Shown here: positions 25,040 through 43,006 of the stretch, in pieces
Layout: every line of letters starts with the position of its first letter
Numbering within the stretch: the first letter of the stretch is position 1
Assembly: GCA_009103225.1 (NCBI GenBank)
Contig: RHPI01001412.1
Coordinates: 54,619 to 118,618 of the forward strand
Reading direction: 5' to 3'
DNA length: 64,000 nt
Origin: Chlorokybus atmophyticus
Lineage: Eukaryota > Streptophyta > Chlorokybophyceae > Chlorokybales > Chlorokybaceae
The notes under the pieces: generated by a model
The model's input: the letters and a program-made list of their open reading frames with translations, nothing else
Databases searched by the model: none
What the model was told of the DNA's origin: nothing
Position numbers and translations under genes: made by a program

Positions 25040-25912
25040 CTCACCTTTGACGCTGCAGTGGTAGAGATGAAGTGGAAGAACCAGAGCTACGAAATTAATG
25101 TTCAGCTTGTGGACCCACACTCTGGCCACGCATACCCTGAGGTCACGAATGAAGGCAAAACATATGTCATCGGGTCCCCGGGAGCCAGCTTTGAGATTGA
25201 ATGCTGTGGTAACGCATTGAAGCGGTACAGACAGACTAGCGAGCCGGTGCTTATGGAGATGTGCATCGACGGCAAGCTGCTTTCTTACATCGACACGAGC
25301 TTTGATGGCATGCCGGTGGTATTTCCCGGCTGGAAGACAGCTGCAGATTTTTTTGAGTTCCGACACTTGTCTTTGCTCCACCCAATGCAGCTGCCTTGGA
25401 TGAAGCTAGTGACACAAGTGCGGGCTCAGTGGAAATAGCCTGCTTCGTGGAGGTCGAGGCAACTCCTTGTCCAGTGTCTCCGCGTGTAGACAAGATGGCC
25501 GCAAAGAGTGTGGAAAAGCTTTAGGGAAGTAATTTTTTGCAAGTCCCTCACTTGTCGCCACTGCTGGAGACAAGATTGCCCTCAAACCAACGGATCAGGC
25601 TTGCGACGCAGCATTCGGACGCAGTCTGGAATCGTACACGCTCTTCATGGAGATGGCGGAGGTGTTGTTGTTACGGGGCGTGTTGTCGCGTGCCAGCCCA
25701 GAGCACGCGAAGCTGCTGCCGGCGGCTTTGCGGGAGGGCAGCGTGGCCTCCTGAGTTGCAAACAATACTTGGGTGAAGGTGGAGGTGTCCGCGAGGCGGC
25801 GTCTACACGATGACCGAGTAGTTGACCTGACTGGTGATGATGATGAAGATATTCCAGCCTGGACAGCTCCCAAGAAGGTCAAGCCAGAACGGGTTGAGAT
25901 AGTTGAGCTTTA
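25040..25912 (+). pseudogene. copy 2 of the beta-sandwich/SUMO-motif family (best preserved, frame-broken)
   Basis: After an acceptor-like TTGCAG, an open frame to 25438 encodes a ~120-residue beta-rich domain with the blocks GKTYVIGSPGASFEIECC, MEMCIDGKLLSY and FPGWKTAADFFEF. The layout (short domain ending in a GW...F.F element) recalls DUF7918 proteins, a tentative match. Similarity to the other copies then continues in a different frame (about 25380-25528) and ends with FMEMAEVLLLRGVLS, an in-frame TGA at 25752, and a tail to the stop at 25912. The tail carries RVVDLTGDDDEDI, a hydrophobic core followed by acids typical of a SUMO-interacting motif, and a second candidate VEIVEL. Introns could explain some frame changes. 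With an internal stop it is probably a pseudogene. Confidence 0.6.
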
Positions 25913-26671
25913 GCGGCCTGCACACCACGAGTGCTTGTATACATAAGGTCCGATTCCTGCTAGCTATTCAATCCTTGCAAAGTACATACAAACCAGTCAA
26001 CCGTTGTCGTTTGCGAGAAGAGCATGTCTAGTCCAGGCCTAGTGTGGCCCAGTGTAGAATGAACCCATGTCTGTGCGAGCACAGCATCTGCATGTTAATG
26101 CTGTTGATTATTACATAAGGCGTAACTTATGTCTCGCACTGGTAAACTCTCTATGCCTTCACTTGCCCGCACACAAGAGCATAGTGATACATATTTGTGG
26201 AGGATGCAAACTGCTCATGTTGTCAAACATCACAGCAGAAACATCTTCTTGCAGCCTATTACGACGTCGCACTTGACTGGCAGCATTCAACAGTTGTGCA
26301 CACATCAGAGTCTTATATCAAGACAAGAAACAACTCTGTGCTGAGAATGTTAGTCGCTGAATGGGTGCTGGTTTCAAGTCGTTACAAGATGTTGCCAGTT
26401 ACTAACATACATTCCCTTAAATAAGGCTGGTGCATGCCCCTTGCACCGACCAGCGTGCCGACCAGCATACGCTACACTTCATGACAGTTCAGGTCGCTAA
26501 TAGGCCTCAAGCAGCAACTTAACTCAGCTCAACACATCTCCCCCGGACCATCGATGGCTTCTTTACAGCATGCTCAATGCAAACGCACTGTGTGCTGGCA
26601 TTGACCTTGAAGCAACAACAACTGGCAAGATTGCCCGACAAAACTGTGGCCTTGAAACCCGTCTACAAAAG
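25913..26671. other. intergenic DNA, nothing recognised
   Basis: Downstream flank of EPSP synthase. Only short frames; no repeat unit or RNA gene seen. Confidence 0.5.
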
Positions 26672-29600
26672 TTACGACGACAATGTCCTAAAGACGTCAA
26701 AGTATGTGGGAAATGTTTTCCTTACGCAGCCGGGGTCGAGAATCTTGACTCCATCTGTCCCGCAGGAAGCGAGCGAGAAAGCCATAGCCATGCGATGATC
26801 ATCGTAAGTCTCAATCTCTGCGGGCTGCAGGCTCTTTGGAGGCGTGATCACACAGTAGTCAAAGCCCTCTTCAACGTCGGCACCCAACTGAACAGAATGC
26901 ATTGTAAGCAAATAGACATCCAACATATGCTGTACGCGGTTGATGGAAGCAACACAAACATCTTCAGACAAACCTTGCGCAGTTCTGTGACAATGGCATG
27001 CATGCGCTCAGTCTCCTTCACTCGCCAATTCGCCACTGCACAAACACCACACAGCACAACATAAGCGGTGACAACAGAGCTCCAACATGATGCCTCCAGC
27101 AACATACACTTCATGACATGACATGACATGACATGAAGTCATGGTATCATTGATGCATGACTCACCATTTCGTATTGCTGTGGGCCCAGTTGCATACAGG
27201 GCCGCCACAGCCAGAGTCATGGCCGCATCCGGCATGGCATTCATGTCCACGTCAATGCCGCGCAGGCTTCCAGCACTTGGCCCGGTCACCGTCACGCTGT
27301 TTGGGGTCCAATCGACTCGAGCGCCCATTTGCTCCAACACACGTGCAAAGTTCACATCGCCCTGCACTGCCATATCAGTACTAGCTGAAAAATGTGTAGA
27401 TGTAAGAAGAGGGGTAATGTTGTATGCAAGTAAATTTGAATGGCCAGTTGAGTACCTGCAGACTGTCAGAACCGCATCCTTGCACGGTGACGGTTGAGCC
27501 TGTGATGGCTGCGCCAGCGAGGAAATAGGAAGCGCTGCTGGCATCCCCCTCCACAAAGGCATTGCCAGTGCTCTTGTACCTCTGCACATAGACGGCACTT
27601 GGTCATATGATTGTTGCTAGCACTTGATGCATGCTGATGCGTCAGCGCAACAACCATTGCTTCGCAGGTACCTTATGACACATACCTGACCAGCGGCGAC
27701 CCTGAAGTGGTCCCAGGTGCCATCATGATCCACCTGCAGACAGATTGCGATGCTGAGGTGCTTGCAATGCATGGAGCTGATCCTGTGTAGCCCACATACA
27801 TCAGATGGAGACATGAGGCCACGGTGTCGCGCACCTTCACTCCAAAGCGCTTCATAAGCTTGATGGTCATATCTACATATGGCACAGACACCAACTTGTC
27901 CGTCATCTGTAGAGCAAGCCCACAAGGATGAGTGCAGCGCCAGCAACAACCAAAATTGTATAATCATAACAACAGATACTCCTGATGTTGTATCTCATGT
28001 AATAACAACAGAGAACTGCTTGGCCAACTAACGCAAACACCAAACTAACAAACAGTCTGCATCTGTCATATCCTTTTTGGAATGGTGTCAACGAGGCCAC
28101 TAGCATAGAACTTCTTGTTCAGAACAATTGCCCATTACGGCTATACACTCGCAGCCATCTCACGCTGTTTCGCCAAATCAAGCACATGCCACGAGAATAT
28201 TGAACAGCGCACATGCCCACTCAAGCAACCCATACCACAACCACACAAGCCAAACACAGCAGCTAAGCGACCAACGGCCAATAGCGCAATGAATTTCTGA
28301 ACTTGCCTGGATATGGACATCGGAGTCTGCAAAGGGGCTAGCCAGCAGCAGTGCAGTGAGATACTGGCTGCTGATGGCACCACTGAGTCTACATTCGCCA
28401 CCCTTCAACGAACCTGTAGCGTGGACAGCCACTGGAGGACACCTCGTGCCAAGCGAACACGTGGCCTGCACAGCAAATGCTGCACTGAGGGTGCATGGGA
28501 GTAGTTGTGCAGCGTACACGAAGCGTGCATCACTTACCTCTGCACCAAGCTGCGTCAAGCCATCAACAAGGTCTTGTATGGGTCGTTCTCGCATGCGCGC
28601 AACACCTGCAGAGATTAACACAATGTCATAGAGCACTCTGTACACGGGTTGGTTTGAACTGGTGATCTAGATAGCAGCATGCTGTGCACTCAACAACTCT
28701 GGCATTCAAGAAGCATGCTGTTGCATGCATTCCATAGCTCTAAACCGAGATGGTGACAAGAAGGACTGCGAGATTGTGTAAATATGTACGCATAACTGAT
28801 AGGTTGCTGAAGCGGGGCAGAAAAGCTTAAGCATGAGTAGTAGTGCATGCATGCATCCTCGTCCCGTAATGCATGTGCTATGGAAACCAGTTGTGATATG
28901 CATGCGTGTGCGCGGGCCATGCTTTGAGTGAAAGTCACTGATCCTGCATTCTGCATAATCACAAGGCAACACCATTGCAACCTGCTCACCGTCCATAACA
29001 AAGTGGCCTTGCCCGCAGGCCGCAACAGCTGCCGTTAGCGGTCGCATGGCGGTGCCAGCATTGCCGAGAAACAAAACGAGAGGATCATCTGCATTGGCAC
29101 CACCCTTCACAGGAAACACACCGCCGCAGCCCTCCACTGTCGCCAAGTTTGCCGCCCTGTCCTCATCAACACGCAGGCCCAGCGTGTGCAGCGCCTGAAC
29201 CATGTACCTGTCCTGACGGGCCAGTTCAGTGCTTAGCTCTAAAAGCAAGCGACTGCATGCTGCTTTATATTATGTCGACACAAAGCGAGCAATGCCCATC
29301 CAGTAAGATGTCATTAATATTATCTACTACCACAGCTCGCGCTAGAAGCAGTCAAGCAGTGATCTGGAAGAAACTGCACGGCATTGAATGGATTTTCTGT
29401 GTGACTACAATGTGCATTACGCACACACTTATGGTGAGCATGGTGTCTGCAAGATTGACACACACATTGAGTCGCTGTGCGTGCATGTGCATTGTAACCG
29501 CGTGTTTTATAGATTACTGAAAGAATGACACGCAACGTCCTTGTGAGTGTATGCATTGCACAATGCCAGAAGCTTTCTGCACAACAACCGCACTTGCATT

Positions 29601-29928
29601 GTGCAACCATGCATGGCTGGGAGTCCCAGCCAAGTATTCCCGCTCACCTCACGTCATCCGAGTCCAGCAAGTTCTCAACGCGCGTGGTACCCTGCGACAG
29701 CGCCGCCAGCAGCAGCAGCCTGTTGGACAGCGACTTGGAGCCTGGCAGGCGCACCTCGCCTTGCACACGGGTCACCCTGGGCAGGGCCAGGACATCCGTA
29801 CCCGCAGCGGCAGCCGCCGTAACCACCACAGGCGCACATTGCTGACGCCTGCTGCTGACCCTGTGATCACGCCTCCTCGCTGGCAACCACAACGACGACC
29901 GCCCCACCGACACCGCCGCCGCCGCCAT
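26672..29928 (-). CDS. EPSPS: 3-phosphoshikimate 1-carboxyvinyltransferase (EPSP synthase), plastid type
   Basis: It joins shikimate-3-phosphate and phosphoenolpyruvate to EPSP, the sixth step of the shikimate pathway in the plastid. Ten exons: 29928-29648, 29207-28990, 28605-28538, 28465-28307, 27906-27835, 27733-27686, 27581-27456, 27361-27166, 27035-26974 and 26887-26672. They join in phase to a 481-residue product. The first ~45 residues are Ala/Arg/Ser-rich, a likely transit peptide. Landmarks in order: [10 protein letters not shown] (substrate Lys/Ser/Arg), [11 protein letters not shown] (PEP/glyphosate-site loop with the wild-type Gly, Thr and Pro of sensitive class I enzymes), [17 protein letters not shown] (catalytic Asp), WRVKETERM (catalytic Glu) and [11 protein letters not shown]. 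The intron 28306-27907 starts GCAAGT, a GC-AG intron. The 72-nt intron 28537-28466 is in frame and stop-free. Intron 8 holds an (ACATG)n tract. The gene looks intact. Confidence 0.96.
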
Positions 29929-30091
29929 CGTGGCCTTAACTTTCTAAATGCAAACTTGAGGCAATAGCCTAATTGCTAAAAGCCCTAACGCAGTTAGACT
30001 GTAATCTCGGTTTGTGTGTTCAGTTAGTTGCTGTGCAATAGTTGACTGCGCTTTGGTTAGTGTTGACGTGGGCGCAGCGTTGGTGGCGAGG
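29929..30091. promoter_or_regulatory. 163-bp bidirectional promoter region
   Basis: The EPSP synthase ATG (29928, minus) and the next gene's ATG (30092, plus) diverge from this short interval, which must contain both leaders. It holds AAAGCCCTAAC at 29979-29989, a telobox-like word whose exact complement recurs 61 bp before the reductase start at 45780. Confidence 0.6.
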
Positions 30092-32374
30092 ATGGCGGCG
30101 GCGATGGCGGCAGCGGGGTTGTCCGCGCCTGCGACGTTGCTGCCTCACAAGGCTCCCCGGAGCTCACGTCGAGTTGCAGGAACACGGGCGCCCACGTGCA
30201 TGAGCTCCAGCAGACAAGGTAAGCATGTGCATGAAGGCGGCAGTGTCTTGCACTTTTCATGCTTGAGCGTCATGGCCTGTACAGTAATACGACGTATATG
30301 CGTGAAAAAGAGCAGCTGTGTCTCCGCCGTGCATATGTTGCGAAGTTCTAGCATTAGCAACGTCAAGCACGGCAGCACATAGCATAATAACTTGCAGTTG
30401 CTTTACTTTGTGAGCTCTCAAAGCTGGTCATGGTCATGATGTCGTGGGTTGAGAAGTTGGTATGCATGTCAAAACAGAACGTGTTGTTACGTGTTGAGCT
30501 TCACGGCTTGCCGTTGGGGCAGCAAGTATGGTGTTGCTTTCTATGATGCTGAGCTAACATGCGCTCACCAACAAGTTCCGTAGCTTGCTGTACTTGCTTG
30601 CTTCTGCGTTTTGTGAACTTGGTGGGTAACTGCTTGTTGATGTGGCTTTGGATTTATTGTTGAGCGTGGCATTGTGTCTGTTTTCAGAGAACACGCTGCA
30701 GAAGGTGCTGCTGGCCGGTCCCAGGGCGGCCCTTGGCGCTCTGGCGCTGCAGACAGAGCTGCTGATGGACCCCAAGAAGCTGAACGCCACCATTGAGGAT
30801 GCGCAGGGACGCCTCAACAACTTCGTGCAGGACCCAAGGCCCATTGGCGACAAGGCTGCATCACTTGCAAGCGTAAGTCGCTTTGGCGCTTTGGGCGTGC
30901 AGCGTCTCTGTATGCTGCGATTTAAGATGATGGTAAACTTTGTAACAGAGGCTGCCGTGGCTGCGTGCTGCTCAGTCAAACGCATGTAGTGTACTGTTTG
31001 GTGGTTGCCATTGTTAAATATGCATTCGCATGTAGTGTGTCACTTTGCGTGCTTTCAACAGTGGGCAAATAGTGGTTTCTGTGTCATGCAGAATGTGTTG
31101 CATCGTATGCTTTGTAAGTATTCTGACTGTTACACTCTGCCTGACTCCCAAGACAGTTTACACTTTGACTGCATACTGTGTGCATTGCGCTGCCAGCTTG
31201 CAGCTCAGGGTTACACACACATGGCTACAAGTTGCTATTGCGCAAGCTGTGCAAGCTGTGCTGTCTGCCATGCTCACACATCCAATTCCATGTCTACAGG
31301 AATTACAGGATGAGGTCGAGAAATTACTCGCTAAAGGTGTAGAGACGGAGCAGAACATTATGTCGATGGTCTCAGGCACGCCTCCCGCTCGCGCCGCAAG
31401 CAGCGCTGCCGAGGCTGTCGGTGCCACGCCCAATGCCAGGCAGGGGCCGCGCGACGTGAAGACGCTTGCTGACGCACAGCTTGGTATGGATGATGGCCAC
31501 ACAAAGTTTTGTTTTGCTGGTATATCCTCAGTGCAATACCAAATGCATACCTACTACACTGATGTGTTCACTATTGTTTGTGCTGTTTCGCAGAGGCTGA
31601 AGTTGCACTGGTGGCACAAGAGGTATGCTGTGTAACAAGCATGTGATGTACATGTCCCCATACGCTGCATGTTGGGTTTCCCCTTTTGTTGTCTAGAGAT
31701 GAGTCATGTCAATTGCACACTTGAGGCTAGTGCGTGCTCGTGTGCATGCAAGCACTATGCTGCAGCTCAACAGTTGTCTCGAGATGAAAGCTGTTGTTGA
31801 CACTATGTCGTGTTTAGGTTGTCGACTTGAGAGAGGCGTTGGTGTCGTTGGAGGTGGCGACGCAATTGAAGGTCAGCGCAGACATGGTCGGCGCGGATGC
31901 TGTGCCAGCCTCAGCAGGCGGCCCCTCCAAGAAAATGGCCGTCATGAAGCTGCGGGAGAGACGCGACAGACTGTCACGCCAGCTGCAAGAGATCCGTAAG
32001 CGGGCACCAACAGCCGCATTCACGCACCCACTCACATTTGCAACTTGCAGACACGCGCATGTGCATGCGCAGGAATCGACATGCACACATGCGCACACTT
32101 GCGCATGCGCACTTGCACGCACTTGCAACACGGCAAGTCTGTGGGTTGCATGCACATGTCACACATGCCGCAAGTGCGGTGCATGGCACAGCACTGCATG
32201 GCAGTCTTTAAACACATACAGCAAAAGTCTTGCATGTGTTGAATGTTTGCTATCATCACGGCAGGTACAAGTGAGAGGTGGAATGTCCCCGCGGACGTAC
32301 CTTTGCAAGCTGCGCTGGATGAGGTCACTGCCCTGATGCTGGATCTGGAGCTGATGCCCCTGCCCATATCATAG
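30092..32374 (+). CDS. predicted plastid coiled-coil protein, unknown function (270 aa)
   Basis: Six exons, 30092-30218, 30688-30872, 31300-31483, 31594-31622, 31818-31995 and 32265-32374, join in phase to 270 codons plus TAG. The N-terminus (about 42 residues, Ala/Ser/Arg-rich with TLLPHKAPRSSRRVAGTRAP) looks like a chloroplast transit peptide. The mature part is helical and charged: a segment with LMDPKKLNATIEDAQGRLNN, an Ala-rich linker, and coiled-coil stretches (VVDLREALVSLEVATQL, MAVMKLRERRDRLSRQLQEI). It ends with ALMLDLELMPLPIS. No enzymatic motif is visible and I do not recognise the family. It shares a promoter with EPSP synthase, which may mean co-expression. Exon 4 is only 29 nt. 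Intron positions are well supported by phase; function is unknown. Confidence 0.75.
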
Positions 32375-33106
32375 CTGTCTTCGACTCGTTGCAGCTTCTA
32401 GCAGATTGATTTGTAAATTGTGAGTCGGGTTGCTTGCTTGCCCTGTTGGTTGAGCCTGTGTCATGGCTTTGGCTTGACTTAGTCGAATTGTTCAGGTGGC
32501 TTATAGTGTTGTGCAATAGTCTGTTTGGGGGGGCTGTGCTGTCCGCAACACGGTGACTGCGCAGTGTGCACATGGTGTATAGGATATGCGAACAACTGCT
32601 GTGGTCTGAGCATGGTCCAAGCCCTGCATTCTTTTCATGTATTGCGTTGGTATGTGTGTCTGCGCTCTTGATCGCTTCTTTGAGTGTACAGTGGTAGGCG
32701 GGTGTGCTTCAAACAAGTAATTTAGTCAATTGTGTAAACACTGTCAACAATGTAAGCATGTTATGCGGTTATTGCCGGCCATATACCAACAAGGTTATAT
32801 ACCAACAGGACTCAAATAACCGCATTAACGACTTGTATAGTACAGTAGGCATTTAATGCTATAGTTGGGAATGCGGTGATGACATGTGAAACAGTCGCCA
32901 CCATTCAACTAGCTTACTTGCTGGCCATGGGTCACAAACTGGCCGACCATTCCACAGCAAAGTTGACCATTTTCATTGACAGCTGTTGTGCACACATTAA
33001 GCACTGAACATGTTTCCGCAAGCACACAACACATTAACCCTCAACTGAAGTGTCGGAGCAACACAATCTTAGAGGAGAGCGAAATTAAACCTATATATAT
33101 CTATAT
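32375..33106. other. intergenic DNA between convergent genes
   Basis: The 3' flanks of the coiled-coil gene and the sialidase-like gene meet here. Apart from a short CTATATATAT/CTATAT run near 33090 nothing was seen. Confidence 0.5.
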
Positions 33107-38782
<5,676 letters not shown>

Positions 38783-38894
38783 GACGTGTGTGGGTGGGGT
38801 GGGGTGGGAATGGGGGTGGGGGTGGGCCTGAAAGTGTGTGTCTTTACATGGGAGCCACCCTGCGCGAAGACGACATGACGATGACGATGGCGGA

Positions 38895-38928
<34 letters not shown>

Positions 38929-39777
38929 GATAACAGTCCCCAGCCAGGCAGTGCTTCTGCTGCTGCTGTCGTCAATGACAATACCAACATTATCAATGTT
39001 GGTGATGACGCCCAACATGATAAGTAAGATGATGGCCATCAGATCAACAAGGGGAAGCCTTCATAGCTGTGTGAGCGTGCATGATACACACCAGCTCATT
39101 ACCAAAACAACAGTTACAGGTTTTGATCACGCAACAGCAACATTAAACAGACAGAGGTAACGACAATAGCGTCACATTGTGACATACGTGCATGAGCCAT
39201 GCACTGAAACAATCAACCTGTAGTCCTACAGGTCTATAGGTTGAGATTGTTTCTCCCATGTGATACTATCACTATCCAAGCAAGGTGCTGGTGGCCTTCC
39301 GTCAGATCACACATGAAGCCAGCTAACGACACACAGCAGGCTGCTGTACCACATACACAATACAACACTTGTTTGTCAAAAGCCAACACGCACGTCAATG
39401 CAAGCTGCGAAAACTCGACATCCCAACGCCACATCAACTGTTCCATGAGTCCGGCCCACCTCCTGTTGTTGTTCCCCCTTTACTCGGACTTGTTCCCCTC
39501 GTCCCGCTCTTCCTCCTCGCCCTCCACCTTCTTCTCCTCCTTCTCCTTCTCCTTCTCCTTCTCCTCCTCCTGCTCCGCCGCCGCCGCCGCACCCGCTAAC
39601 CGGTTGTTGTTTAGCAGACATCGCGGTTTGTGCTCCGATATCATCAATTGCACGGCGTTGAAGACCGCGACATCGATCTCGTGTACAGGATATCTGCGTG
39701 TCACGTGATAGCCTGGCTTGTAGCGGTCGTTACATATACTAGCGTTAGTTGTTGTTGTGGTTGGCGGCGGCGGCGGC
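38783..39777. promoter_or_regulatory. ~1-kb head-to-head intergenic region with GAT repeat
   Basis: This lies between the divergent starts of the sialidase-like gene and CMP-Kdo synthetase. It includes (GAT)n at about 38894-38926 and CTTCTCCTT-type pyrimidine repeats at about 39515-39575. No gene is supported inside. Confidence 0.5.
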
Positions 39778-42157
39778 ATGGCTGGGGATATGGCTGGTGA
39801 GGGGAGAAAGGAGATTGTAAGGGTTTTGGGGGTGATACCGGCTCGCTACGCCTCCACGCGCTTCCCGGGGAAGCCTCTGGCGCAGCTGGGAGGCAAACCC
39901 ATGGTGCAGGTAGAGTGGGTGGGTGGGTGGGTGTACGCATGAACCAAACAACGTCTTCTGACTGCATGTGTGTGCAGCATACTTACGAGAATGCCAAGAA
40001 GAGTGCGAGTTTGGACCGGCTGGTGGTGGCAACCGATGACGAGGTGAGAGAAGAGCGTGGTCGAGAGGATAAGGACACACAACCACATCGTGATGATGTA
40101 CAATGTAATGTGTCGGGTGTATGCGTGCGGAACATGAATGCACACACGTACATGCACAGAGGATTAGGAGCACGGTTGAGGGGTTTGGAGGCGAGGCCAT
40201 GTTGACCAGCGAGCGATGCGAGAACGGTAAGCAGTGAGGTTGACTATGTGTTGTGTGCTATGAAGCGAGCAATAAGATGGTTGTTTTCCACGTTGTGTCG
40301 CCTGCTCATACACACACGCGCACGCACACCATGCATGCATGCATTTTGCAGGCACGGAGAGGTGCTTGGAGGTGATGAACACACTGGCGGGGAGGGGCGA
40401 GACGTACGACATAATTGTCAACATACAGGCGCGTAGTGAGTGGTAGCGTGACTCATGTTGTGTTGTGTGGTCAAGAGTATAGCCATCAGTATAGAATCAG
40501 TCTTGAACCAGTGTGTTATTGTGACTGCAGGGAGATGAGCCCTTCATCGAGCCGGAACATGTGGACGCAGTTGTAGCTGTCGTGCGCGACGACCCCAACG
40601 CAGTCATGGGGTGAGCAGTTTCACATCAGATACCCACACCGTGCGTGTGCAATTATGTTGTCTCGAACTGTGAGCATCTGTTAGGTCAGTCATCTAGCCA
40701 ATCTGTCATAATCGTAGTCGAACAACAGACAGTCACCAAAGCGTGAACTGATGTGCATCAGGACACTCGCGCGCCGGGCCACAGATGAGGCCGATGTCAC
40801 CAACCCAAACAATGTCAAAGTTGTCATCGACGTGGTAAGCTACACAACATCTACTCACATGACTACCACATGCCATCACAACTCACTCACGAGCACACAC
40901 CCATGAATGCACACGCACGTACCCCTACACGCCACAAGAAACACCCTCGCACATGCACACCTAAACCCACCCACATACACAACAGCCCACCCGCACACAC
41001 TCACCCACCCACCCACCCGCACACACTCACCCCCCCACCTACCCACCCACCTACCCACGTACCCACCCGCACCCAACCGCTCATACCACACACACACACA
41101 CACACACACACACGCGTGTGTGTGGTGCGTGGCATCATGCGTTGTGATCATGAAAGTTAGCAACATGACTCACTCATACAAACTCATTTAAGCATGCGCA
41201 ACTCAGCAGCGTGAGCCCCCCCTTACACACCCAACACACCCACACCCCTCCTCCACCAATCCCCACCCCCCCACCCACCCCTCTCCCCCACAGCACTCCA
41301 CCGCCCTCTACTTCTCCCGCTCCGTGATTCCTGCCTCCAAGTCCCTCGGCGGCCGCTTCGACCCGCGCCTGTCGGGGAAGTACCTGCGCAAGCTCGGGAT
41401 ATACTGTTACAGGAGGGGGTTCCTGCCTGAGTTTGTGAACATGCCCAACAGCATGCTGCAGGTGAGAGGGGAGGGAGTTGTTGAGGTTGATGGGGGTGGG
41501 GGTGGGGATGGGGTGGGGGTGGGGGTGGTGATGTTGGTGTGTGTGTTTGTAGGAGGCGGAGGATTTGGAGCAGAATAAGGTGATTGAGGCTGGCTACAGG
41601 ATCAAGGTGAGGAGGGGGGTGGTGTTGGTTGAAGTGCAGTGCACTGTTGTGAGTTGTAATGTCGGGTTACTACTGCTGTGTTTCAACTGACGGCATGACT
41701 CAAGAAACCAGTCTTCAGACCCCAGCAAAACTTTTTACGTATTTTCGTACTGATTAGAACAATAGCGACACAGCCAGATAAGTAGCCATGCCACCACCCA
41801 CTACCCAATGACTCAACCCCACACGCATCTCACTTAGTAGTGCACTCAGTTCCTAACTAAAACTCACTCATTTACTCACTCACTCACTCACTTCTCACAG
41901 TGACAGTCACAATGACCAAGTCTACCAAGCCTAATTATTTGCACATGTCTCAAAAAACAGCTCCACCAGCATGTCAAGTCATTGCTACATTGCTACATTG
42001 TTGGCTCCCCTTCGTGCCCTCTCATTCTCTGTGGTGCACTCGATGGCAGGTGGGCATCGTGAAGGATGCGATCCACGGCGTAGACACGCCGGAGCAGCTG
42101 GAGGACTTGCAGAGGAGGTACTGTGACAACAATGGGACTGCCGCGGCGACGCACTGA
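39778..42157 (+). CDS. kdsB: 3-deoxy-manno-octulosonate cytidylyltransferase (CMP-Kdo synthetase)
   Basis: It activates Kdo with CTP to CMP-Kdo for incorporation into wall or scale polysaccharide. Nine exons, 39778-39909, 39978-40043, 40160-40226, 40352-40428, 40531-40610, 40762-40834, 41294-41461, 41553-41606 and 42050-42157, join in phase to 274 residues, close to the usual ~250-290. Family motifs: [16 protein letters not shown] (nucleotide-binding loop), [55 protein letters not shown] and [22 protein letters not shown]. No transit peptide is evident, so a cytosolic or unresolved location. The intron after exon 4 begins GCGCGT, a GC-AG intron required by the frame (GT is absent and read-through hits TAG). 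Introns carry CCCA/CACACCC minisatellites (40970-41085) and a CA tract (41089-41113). Confidence 0.95.
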
Positions 42158-43006
42158 AGCTACAGTTGGTTGACATTGCTTGACATCAGAACAGCTGCTA
42201 TCTTTTGTACAGTCTTGTGGGGACACAACAGGTGAAAACCGACAGGTGTTAGTATGCATGAGCAGAGACAATAGTACTACCATCACTTGAAGTAAAAGCA
42301 AAAATGCAGATAACCGAAAGCTTTGGGGAGGCAGGCAGGCGAGCGTCAGGCAGTCAGCACGGCAAGTCAGCAACTAATAGTGCACAAGCCTGAACAAGTT
42401 AGCATTGGGCGGGAGCATGGATATCAGCCAATAGTAGTACACAATGAGGGGGACAAATTGACATCACGCAATGGTAAGCGCGGCCTGCAGCTAGCAGCAG
42501 TGCACAATGAGACAAGCGAATCAGTGTTAGGCAGTAGCAAGCACAACAATCGGCAAGCAGTAGGGCCGCTCAGCAACCAAAGATGCATCACTGTTAAAAT
42601 GGAAGTGGAGGACACGCCTGCAAGAGTTGCATCTCACGCATGCATTACAGGAATGCAGTTTGACGCCAACTTCTTAACATATCAACAAAACACAACGACA
42701 TTTCTCTATACAACCTGTATATACACAATGCCGCACGTGTCATGTGCAACACCAACACGAAAACCACTATTACATCCTAAGCTACCAACAATAACCCAGT
42801 ACTTACATGTGGTGCCGTGCATTCTGTGGGTGAGAAGAGATCTCTCACTCTTTGCATATCTACAACGGGCTGTCTGGCCACACTTCCATGCATAAACTTC
42901 ACTCAGACGAGCAGCACCCTTCGTCTTATTGTATGTGGCCTTCCGCCAAGCCTGCACTCCATCTCCCATGCACAGATGTTGGTGGAGCTGTACAATATGT
43001 GTGCAC
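42158..43006. other. intergenic DNA with imperfect ~60-bp tandem repeats
   Basis: Between convergent kdsB and RbcX. About three diverged copies of a unit containing AGTGCACAA(TGAG), GACAAG and a following TAGCA/GGCA word occupy 42360-42570. The frame across them is probably spurious. Nothing else was recognised. Confidence 0.45.

Noticed and set aside
42323-42895. 190-codon plus-strand frame
   Set aside because: Spans imperfect ~60-bp tandem repeats between two convergent genes; no family features.
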